NCBI GenBank assembly: GCA_943370215.1
Contig: CALRQC020000024.1
Location: 1-64,000 of the forward strand
Reading direction: 5' to 3'
DNA from: Niveispirillum sp943370215
GTDB lineage: Bacteria; Pseudomonadota; Alphaproteobacteria; Azospirillales; Azospirillaceae
Length of the DNA stretch: 64,000 nucleotides
In this document: positions 58,096-64,000 of the stretch, piece after piece
Numbering within the stretch: the first letter of the stretch is position 1
How the letters are laid out: the number at the start of each line of letters is the position of its first letter
Notes under the pieces: model-generated
What the model was told of the DNA's origin: nothing
Databases searched by the model: none
The model's input: the letters and a program-made list of their open reading frames with translations, nothing else
Made by a program: the position numbers and the translations under genes

Positions 58096-58133
58096 CCCCG
58101 GCACCAGCCCCGGATAGGGCCCCGGTGCCGGGG
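58096..58133. terminator. hairpin between convergent genes
   Basis: An outer stem CCCCGGCACC / GGTGCCGGGG encloses a smaller stem GCCC / GGGC. It lies between the oxidoreductase stop and the convergent desaturase stop. No T run is present. Confidence 0.5.
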
Positions 58134-58146
58134 AGGCCGTTCATCG

Positions 58147-59022
58147 TCAAACCGGCTTCCTGTTCCAGAAATCCCGCCGCTTCCAGGCATCGAACGGGTA
58201 GGCCAACTGGCCCAGGAAACTGGTCGGCACGGGGTCTTTGCAGCCGACATTGCTGGGCGGCTTGCGGTCGGCTGGCAACAGCCTTGTGCCGAACACGATA
58301 TCCCAGATGATCAGGTTTTCCCCGTAATTACAGTTCCCCTCAATCGGGTCGCGGTTATGGTGCCAGCGATGCAGTTCGGGGGTGGAGAAAATCCAGTTCA
58401 GCGGGCCGCACACCATCTGCACATTGCAATGGGTCAGAAAGCCGATATAGGCGGTGATGGCCAGCACCCAGAGAATGACATCGCGCGGCGCCCCCGCCAG
58501 ATAGGCAATCGTCAGGGCAAAGCCAGTCTTCCAGAGCGAATCCAGGAAATGGAAACGCCCGGTATTGACGATCCACAGTTTGGTGACGCTGTGATGGATG
58601 GCGTGCCAATGCCAAATGGCGCGGAATTCATGCGCCGTGCGGTGCGCCCAATAAAGACCGAATTCACCCGCCACCAAGGCCAAAGCCACCTGTGCCGCCA
58701 GCGGCCAGCTTTCCGGCCACCAGCCACCCACCGTGGGCGGGGCCTGGGAGACGCCAACAATGGCCAAGCTGGCGGCAATCGCCTGCCCCAGCCCCTTGTT
58801 CAGCACCGTATGGGCGATATCGTTGAACAATTGACCATCGCTGGGCACCCAGGCCGGTTCATAGGGCATCAACCGTTCCAGCAACAATAGCGCCGCCGCC
58901 AATCCGAAATATGTCAGATTGAAGGCAAGAACCGCCTGACCGGACTGCCACCCCAGCCAATAACCAGCGATGCACAGTGCCAGCAACCCAGGCCAGAGCA
59001 AACGGGAAAGCAACGCACGCAT
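58147..59022 (-). CDS. sterol desaturase/fatty acid hydroxylase family membrane protein
   Basis: The 291-residue inner-membrane protein has at least four helices and the iron-binding histidine boxes HRTAHE, HAIHHS and HRWHHN, the last within STPELHRWHHNRDP. This is the usual three-box set of bacterial fatty-acid hydroxylase proteins, which hydroxylate lipids or carotenoids. The substrate is unknown. It is divergent from the patatin gene. Confidence 0.92.
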   Translation of the reverse strand: MRALLSRLLWPGLLALCIAGYWLGWQSGQAVLAFNLTYFGLAAALLLLERLMPYEPAWVPSDGQLFNDIAHTVLNKGLGQAIAASLAIVGVSQAPPTVGGWWPESWPLAAQVALALVAGEFGLYWAHRTAHEFRAIWHWHAIHHSVTKLWIVNTGRFHFLDSLWKTGFALTIAYLAGAPRDVILWVLAITAYIGFLTHCNVQMVCGPLNWIFSTPELHRWHHNRDPIEGNCNYGENLIIWDIVFGTRLLPADRKPPSNVGCKDPVPTSFLGQLAYPFDAWKRRDFWNRKPV

Positions 59023-59158
59023 TGATCATCCTTCAATCAGCACACCGGAAGTTACTACCAAAAAACACAATTTCACACATTTCTTACAACCGACTTTGGT
59101 GTGTTATTATAGCACATTGGTTTAGCGCATGGGTGTGCGCGGTTCCACAGGGGGTGCC

Positions 59159-60157
59159 ATGAAGATCGGGTTGGCGTTGGGCAGCGGGGCGGCGCGCGGC
59201 TGGGCCCATGTGGGCGTGTTGCGGGCCTTGGAGGAGATCGGCATCAAGCCCGCCATGATCTGTGGCACATCGGTGGGCGCCCTGGTGGGGGCGGCCCATC
59301 TGACCAACCAGTTGGACGCGTTGCAGCGCTACGCCCAGGGATTCGGGATGCTGGGGGTGTTCAAGCTGCTGGATATCACCCTGTCACGCGGCGGGCTGGT
59401 CAGCGTGGAGAAGGCCTATGAGGCATTCCGCAACCCCCATACCGACATCCCCATCGAGCAATTGCCCATCCCCTTTGCCGCCGTCGCCACCGATCTGGCG
59501 ACGGGCAAGGAAGTCTGGCTGCGGGAAGGGCATCTGCTGGATGTGGTGCGGGCATCGGCCGCCATTCCGGGATTGTTCCCGGCCGTGCCCTTCCAGGGCA
59601 TGTGGCTGGCCGACGGGGCGCTGGTGAACCCGGTGCCGGTCTCGCTAACCCGCGCGCTGGGGGCGGAGATTGTCATCGCCGTCAACCTGAATGGCGACCT
59701 GTCGCAATTGCCCCGTCTGTCGAAAGCGCAATTGGGACCGGTCAATGTCTCCCTGCCCGACCATCTGCTGGAAAACGATGAGGGGGCCGCCGAAACGCCC
59801 CCGGCACCGCGCGGCAGTGGCGGCGCCACCGGGGGCGGGGGCACGCCAAAGCCGCTGGCCCAGTTGGCCGCCAAGCTGAACGCCATGGGCGAACGGACCC
59901 GCAGTCTGGCCGCCCAGTTCATGGCGCCCAAGCAACACACCCCCAATGTGCTGGAGGTGATGGCCAGTTCCATCGACATCATGCAGGACCGTATCACCCG
60001 GTCCCGCCTAGCCGGCGAACCGCCCGACGTACTGCTGACCCCGCGCATCGGCCATATCGGCATTCTGGAGTTCGAGAAGGCCGATGAACTGATCGAGTTG
60101 GGGTACACGGCCACCATGGCCATGCGCCCCGCCATCGAACTGGCGCTGGAACGGTAA
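59159..60157 (+). CDS. patatin-like phospholipase (RssA type)
   Basis: This serine lipase has 332 residues. It starts MKIGLALGSGAARGWAHVGV with the oxyanion loop, followed by the nucleophile elbow ICGTSVGALVGA and the catalytic dyad aspartate in WLADGALVNPVPV. The C-terminal 110 residues contain a proline/glycine-rich linker (APRGSGGATGGGGTPKP). ATG 59159 follows an AGGGGG box; an earlier start adds an unconserved stretch. The target lipid is unknown. Confidence 0.91.
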   Translation: MKIGLALGSGAARGWAHVGVLRALEEIGIKPAMICGTSVGALVGAAHLTNQLDALQRYAQGFGMLGVFKLLDITLSRGGLVSVEKAYEAFRNPHTDIPIEQLPIPFAAVATDLATGKEVWLREGHLLDVVRASAAIPGLFPAVPFQGMWLADGALVNPVPVSLTRALGAEIVIAVNLNGDLSQLPRLSKAQLGPVNVSLPDHLLENDEGAAETPPAPRGSGGATGGGGTPKPLAQLAAKLNAMGERTRSLAAQFMAPKQHTPNVLEVMASSIDIMQDRITRSRLAGEPPDVLLTPRIGHIGILEFEKADELIELGYTATMAMRPAIELALER

Positions 60158-60170
60158 ACGGGGAGACTGC

Positions 60171-61121
60171 TTAAACCGTCCGTGCCGGGTCCAGCCGGAT
60201 CCAGGTCAGTTCATGCTTGTTCTGGCACAGATGCACCAACTGGCTGCCGGGAATGGCGGCGAAGGCACGGGCGGTTTCGTGGTCTGTCTCCCCCTGGAAC
60301 TTCAGGGTACAGATGAAATTCTTCACCAGCCCCGATTCCAGCCAGCCCTGCACCATGCGCAGCAGCTTGGACGGGTAGCAGATCACGTCGCAGCACAGCC
60401 AATCCACCGGGCCAATATCGCTGGGCTTCAGGCCGAAGGCGCTTTCCCGCCGTTCGGTCACCCCCGGCAGGCGGGCAATGCGCGGGTCCAGCGGCGCCTT
60501 GTCGATGGCGATCACGCTGGCCCCACAGGTCTGCATCACCCAGGTCCAGCCGCCGGGGCAGGCGCCCAGATCCAGGCAAATCTCCCCCGGCTTGGGCGTA
60601 TGGCCGATGCGGGTGAAGGCCTCCCACAGTTTCAGATAGGCGCGGTTGGGCGGTGTCGCCTTATCCTCAATGAACTCGATCTCCCCATTGCGGAAGGGGC
60701 TGGAGCAATGGGCAGCGGCCAGGATCGTATTCTCATTCAGCAGCGTCCATGACCCCAGCGGGGCCGTGGGCGGGGCCGTGAAGAAAGTCAGCGGCTTGGC
60801 TGAGACATGGGGCAGATTATCCTGGATCAGTTGGGCCCGGCGGTGATGCTGGAACCCATAGAGCGCCCAGTTGCGCTGGATGGCACGCAGGGCCTTGGCC
60901 CCCTGCTTGATGGAACTGATGGGGATCAGCACCGGATCGTACCAGATATTCTGGGCCCAGGCGGCGGGGCGCGGCGGCCCCTCGGCCAGCACCAGCCGCC
61001 CATGCACCGACTGCACCTCCCCCAATTCCGCCAGCAGCGGCTCCAGGAATTCTTCAACCGCCAGATAGGCGGTGGCCCCGAGCGGCGTTGCCGTCGGGGC
61101 CGTCACATCATCAATGCTCAT
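60171..61121 (-). CDS. RlmM/FtsJ-like SAM-dependent methyltransferase
   Basis: The 316-residue protein has a C-terminal RrmJ-like methyltransferase domain: EICLDLGACPGGWTWVMQTC (SAM site), AIDKAPLDPRIARLPGV, VDWLCCDVICYPSKLL and FICTLKFQGETD. The lysine of that last segment fits the K-D-K-E tetrad of 2'-O-methyltransferases. The N-terminal region (THUMP-like in RlmM) is poorly conserved. The likely substrate is rRNA (23S C2498 in E. coli RlmM), but this is not certain. Confidence 0.87.
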   Translation of the reverse strand: MSIDDVTAPTATPLGATAYLAVEEFLEPLLAELGEVQSVHGRLVLAEGPPRPAAWAQNIWYDPVLIPISSIKQGAKALRAIQRNWALYGFQHHRRAQLIQDNLPHVSAKPLTFFTAPPTAPLGSWTLLNENTILAAAHCSSPFRNGEIEFIEDKATPPNRAYLKLWEAFTRIGHTPKPGEICLDLGACPGGWTWVMQTCGASVIAIDKAPLDPRIARLPGVTERRESAFGLKPSDIGPVDWLCCDVICYPSKLLRMVQGWLESGLVKNFICTLKFQGETDHETARAFAAIPGSQLVHLCQNKHELTWIRLDPARTV

Positions 61122-61156
61122 AATCAGGATATCGCGCGGAAAGGCGCCCTTTTGAT

Positions 61157-61819
61157 TCAGGGCAGGATATCGGCAGAGGCAATCACCGCCTGGGTACGGT
61201 TGCGCACCCCCAGCGACCGCATCACCGCCGTGACGTGAATCTTCACCGTGCCCTCGGACAGGCCCAGTTCATAAGCGATCTGCTTGTTGGACTTGCCTTC
61301 ACGCAGGCAGCGCAGCACATCGCGCTGGCGCTGGGTCAATGACGGCGAGCCGGGAGCGTTGCCGCCGCTGGCACCACCACCCGCAGACGCCCCCTGCACG
61401 GACGCCCCCACCCCGGCCCCATCACCCAGCAGGGCAGCCGGCGGCACATAGATGCCGCCGGAGAAGACAAGGTTCAGCGCGCTCAGCATGATTTTCACGC
61501 TGGAGCTTTTGGGGATATAGCCCGACGCGCCAGCATCCAGTGCCGCCCGCACATCGGCTTGCGATTCGGAGGCAGAGACGATCACCACCGGCGTGCCGGC
61601 CTGATTCTCGCACACTTCCTGTACGCCGGAAAAACCGGGGAAACCGGGCATCTGCAGATCCATCAGGATCAGGTCGAATTCCTGCTCGCCCCGTGCCAGT
61701 TCCAGCACCGCGTCGAAGGTGCCAGCCTCCACGAAGGTGGCCTTCTCATCCAACTGCTGCAGCAGGCGGCAGAGGCCCTCACGAAACAGAAGATGATCGT
61801 CGCCAATCAGGATGTTCAT
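61157..61819 (-). CDS. NarL/FixJ-type response regulator
   Basis: The 220-residue transcription factor has a receiver domain (NILIGDDHLLFREGLCRLLQ; phosphoacceptor aspartate in FDLILMDLQMPGFPG; VVIVSASES; lysine in GYIPKSSS), a glycine/alanine-rich linker near 130-155 and a LuxR helix-turn-helix (SLTQRQRDVLRCLREGKSNK, AYELGLSEGTVKIHVTAVMR). No cognate kinase is adjacent. The regulon is unknown. ATG 61819 was chosen over one 8 codons upstream by family length. Confidence 0.93.
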   Translation of the reverse strand: MNILIGDDHLLFREGLCRLLQQLDEKATFVEAGTFDAVLELARGEQEFDLILMDLQMPGFPGFSGVQEVCENQAGTPVVIVSASESQADVRAALDAGASGYIPKSSSVKIMLSALNLVFSGGIYVPPAALLGDGAGVGASVQGASAGGGASGGNAPGSPSLTQRQRDVLRCLREGKSNKQIAYELGLSEGTVKIHVTAVMRSLGVRNRTQAVIASADILP

Positions 61820-62271
61820 CGTCAATCCCAATACCGGGGTCATGGGGCTTTGCCCTGTTGTTATCTAATGGCCCCGCCCTGGTATGCAGAACCAGTGCCG
61901 TACCAAATCAACAGGATTGTTCCCTTAATAAATCAAAATACCACGCCTGTCTGTCACAACCGTGGGCGTTTGATACGAAGTCAGCAGAAAACCCATTCAT
62001 TTCATGATTAGCATGTTCAGCCCCGATGGAAAATGGCCTTGGCAACCCCCGCCGTCAAACCGCCATCAAATTCAGCATGAATCTGACAAGGATCAATGGT
62101 CGGAACAGACGGACGGTTGTAACGTTCATCCAGGCAGCCGGTTCCGCACCCCGTTTCGGCACGCGTTTCTGCGGGCATGTTGCGGGCGTCGGCGGGGCGT
62201 GGCACAACAAGGTGTGGCGGATTGTTCCGCCCACCTCCTGTTCTCTTTGGCTTTTTTCAGCAGGGACCGAG
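61820..62271. other. intergenic region between the response regulator and galU
   Basis: These 452 bases hold divergent promoters. No gene is convincing: a longer galU reading from 62026 has no family match before residue 83. The stretch at 61917-62010 is AT-rich. The small dyad CATGATTAGCATG (61992-62014) could be an operator but is too short to call. Confidence 0.5.
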
Positions 62272-63141
62272 ATGCCCCAAAAAGTGCGCAAGGCCGTATT
62301 TCCTGTTGCGGGTCTGGGTACCCGCTTCCTTCCGGCCACCAAGGCCATTCCGAAGGAAATGCTGCCACTTGCCGACCGTCCGCTGATCCAGCACGCAGTG
62401 GATGAGGCAAAGGCCGCGGGAATCGAGCAGTTCTGCTTTGTCACCAGCCGGGGCAAGAGCCCGCTGGAAGACCATTTCGACCTGAATTACGAACTCAACG
62501 AAACGCTGCGGCGCCGGGGTAAGGATGATCTGCTGAAGATCGTCGAAGCCATCCAGATCCAGTCCGGCTTCCTGTCCTATGTGCGCCAGGCTGAACCGCT
62601 GGGCCTGGGTCATGCCGTCTGGTGCGCGCGCGAATTCGTGGGGAACGAGCCGTTCGCCGTGCTGCTGCCCGACGAACAGGTGCTGGGCGACCGTCCCTGT
62701 CTGGCCCAGATGATGGATGCCTATGACAAGGTGGGCGGCAACATGCTGTCCGTCTTCGAGGTGCCGCGCGAGCAGACCAACAAATACGGCATCCTGGATA
62801 TCGCCGGGGAAGATGGCCAACTGGTCGCCGTAAAAGGTCTGGTGGAGAAGCCGGAGCCGGCAAAGGCTCCGTCCAACCTGTCTATCCAGGGCCGCTATAT
62901 CCTGCAGCCGGAGGTGTTCCAGCACCTGTCCGTGTTCGAAAAGGGGGCCGGCGGCGAAATCCAATTGACCGACGCCATGGCCAAGCTGATCGGCAAGCAG
63001 CCCTTCCACGGCTTCAAGTTTGAAGGCCGTCGCTTCGATTGCGGTGACAAGCTGGGCTTTGTGCTGGCCAATGTCGCCTATGCACTGGAACGGCCGGACA
63101 TGGCCGACAAGGTGCGCACGGCCCTGAAGGACATGCTCTGA
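62272..63141 (+). CDS. galU: UTP-glucose-1-phosphate uridylyltransferase
   Basis: GalU makes UDP-glucose for exopolysaccharide and lipopolysaccharide. The 289-residue protein starts MPQKVRKAVFPVAGLGTRFL, the nucleotide-binding loop, followed by PATKAIPKEMLPLADRPLIQ, FVTSRGKSPLEDHFD, LLPDEQVLGDRP and YVLQP-like GRYILQPEVF. ATG 62272 has an AGGGA box. It precedes a UDP-glucose dehydrogenase gene, which uses its product. Confidence 0.96.
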   Translation: MPQKVRKAVFPVAGLGTRFLPATKAIPKEMLPLADRPLIQHAVDEAKAAGIEQFCFVTSRGKSPLEDHFDLNYELNETLRRRGKDDLLKIVEAIQIQSGFLSYVRQAEPLGLGHAVWCAREFVGNEPFAVLLPDEQVLGDRPCLAQMMDAYDKVGGNMLSVFEVPREQTNKYGILDIAGEDGQLVAVKGLVEKPEPAKAPSNLSIQGRYILQPEVFQHLSVFEKGAGGEIQLTDAMAKLIGKQPFHGFKFEGRRFDCGDKLGFVLANVAYALERPDMADKVRTALKDML

Positions 63142-63152
63142 CAAGCATGAAG

Positions 63153-63188
63153 GGCGGCCGATCCGGCAAGGGGATGCCGGCGGCCGCC
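63153..63188 (+). terminator. hairpin after galU
   Basis: An 8-base-pair stem GGCGGCCG / CGGCCGCC with an inner CCGGC / GCCGG stem lies 12 bases after the galU stop. It is followed by TCTGCTTTTC, so termination may be partial, allowing read-through into ugd. Confidence 0.6.
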
Positions 63189-63239
63189 TCTGCTTTTCAG
63201 TACATGGTATGGATTTAGCCCGGCTGGACGGGGGATTGA

Positions 63240-64000
63240 ATGCGCATTGCGGTGATTGGGACCGGCTATGTCGGGCTGGTTTCGGGGGCTTGCTTCTCTG
63301 AATTCGGCGTGGAGACCATCTGCGTCGACAAGGATGAGGGCAAGATCGAGCGGCTGCGCCGGGGGGAAATCCCCATCTACGAACCGGGGCTGGAAGCCCT
63401 GGTGGAGAAGAATGCCAAGGCGGGCCGGCTTTCCTTCACCACCGATCTGCCCAGTGCGGTGGCCGGGGCCGATGCTGTGTTCATCGCCGTCGGCACCCCG
63501 TCACGCCGCGGCGATGGCCATGCCGATCTCTCCTATGTCTATGCGGCGGCGGCGGAAATCGCCCAGTCGCTGGCCCCTGACGATTACACAGTGATCGTCA
63601 CCAAGAGCACCGTGCCCGTCGGCACCGGCCGGGAAGTGGCGCGCATCATCCGCAAGACCCGGCCGGAAGCCGATTTCGATGTGGCATCGAACCCGGAATT
63701 CCTGCGCGAAGGCTCGGCGATTGAGGATTTCATGCGGCCCGACCGCGTGGTTATCGGCACCGACAGCGACCGGGCCCGGCAGGTGATGCGGGCGCTGTAC
63801 CGCCCGCTGTTCCTGATCGAAACCCCGATGGTCTTCACCAGCCTGGAGACGTCGGAGTTGATCAAATATGCCGCCAACACCTTCCTGGCCGCCAAGATCA
63901 CCTTCATCAATGAAATCGCCGACCTGTGTGAGAAGGTGGGGGCGGACGTGCATGATGTGGCCAAGGGCATCGGCCTGGATAACCGCATCGGCAAGAAGTT
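63240..64000 (+). CDS. ugd: UDP-glucose 6-dehydrogenase, N-terminal part (cut by window end)
   Basis: This enzyme oxidises UDP-glucose to UDP-glucuronate for polysaccharide synthesis. The visible 253 residues have the Rossmann start MRIAVIGTGYVGLVSGACFSE, YEPGLEALVEKN, FIAVGTPSRRGDGHADLS, TKSTVPVGTG and ETSELIKYAANTFLAAKITFIN. The catalytic cysteine and the C-terminal domain lie beyond the window. It is downstream of galU, forming a UDP-sugar supply pair. Confidence 0.95.
   Translation, partial: MRIAVIGTGYVGLVSGACFSEFGVETICVDKDEGKIERLRRGEIPIYEPGLEALVEKNAKAGRLSFTTDLPSAVAGADAVFIAVGTPSRRGDGHADLSYVYAAAAEIAQSLAPDDYTVIVTKSTVPVGTGREVARIIRKTRPEADFDVASNPEFLREGSAIEDFMRPDRVVIGTDSDRARQVMRALYRPLFLIETPMVFTSLETSELIKYAANTFLAAKITFINEIADLCEKVGADVHDVAKGIGLDNRIGKK

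Noticed and set aside
1..64000. CRISPR array, prophage or transposon
   Set aside because: No regularly spaced direct repeats, integrase, transposase or phage structural operon was seen. The gpF-like motif is confined to one protein.

Overview
This 64 kb window is GC-rich and densely packed. It looks like core chromosome of an alphaproteobacterium, most likely of the Rhodospirillales/Azospirillaceae type (inference from gene content only). Supporting evidence includes an alphaproteobacterial SspB, a short HprK next to RapZ and a mannose-type EIIA-HPr-EI phosphorelay, AddA rather than RecB, an ACR3 arsenic operon and a PAS_5-like protein. I saw no CRISPR array, prophage, transposase or rRNA. 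One tRNA, Gly(CCC), is present.

Layout. 0.1-6.4 kb (minus): an oligopeptide ABC transporter operon (oppB, oppC, oppD, oppF) interrupted by an exported M2 peptidyl-dipeptidase lipoprotein and a DUF4160/DUF2442 pair. 7.0-9.7 kb: acnA. 9.8-12.7 kb: an AT-richer accessory island with three tandem paralogous secreted six-cysteine proteins facing an unsecreted GH24 lysozyme that also carries a peptidoglycan-binding-like region and a phage Mu gpF-like motif. 12.8-16.4 kb: dapB and a zinc importer (znuA divergent from znuCB) with a Zur-type palindrome between them. 16.4-25.2 kb: housekeeping genes (PAS_5-like, folE, apaG, an acetyltransferase, tRNA-Gly, dnaA, rpsT, mutM, aroA). 25.4-28.2 kb: a small secreted cysteine-rich protein, DsrE, MoeB/ThiF and TauE. 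28.4-32.6 kb: the nitrogen-type PTS regulatory relay hprK-rapZ-EIIA-HPr-EI. 32.6-41.3 kb: a histidine kinase, addA, a hydrolase, a GNAT protein, a YqaA-like protein, a thioredoxin-like protein and an amidohydrolase. 41.3-44.7 kb: a complete arsenic operon (arsR, two arsenate reductases of different families, acr3, arsH). 44.9-47.3 kb: ahpD, ahpC and divergent oxyR. 47.3-64 kb: terC, a LpsA/WaaE-like glycosyltransferase, sspB, tfoX-like, an enoyl-CoA hydratase, MipA/OmpV, rppH, a pentapeptide protein, a fused indolepyruvate ferredoxin oxidoreductase, a sterol-desaturase-family protein, a patatin, an RlmM-like methyltransferase, a LuxR-type regulator, galU and a truncated ugd.

Two things stand out. 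First, the lysozyme and its three exported paralogous neighbours look like a toxin-immunity arrangement: a cell-wall hydrolase with no signal peptide beside duplicated periplasmic six-cysteine proteins in low-GC DNA. Second, three intergenic gaps (27.2, 42.1 and 44.8 kb, with a possible short relative at 52.3 kb) hold copies of a modular multi-hairpin element. Its hairpin loops and linkers are conserved, while the stems change in both arms together and the outer palindromes are unrelated in sequence. A separate family of 73-base inverted repeats with the Neisseria dRS3-like core occurs twice around 37-39 kb.
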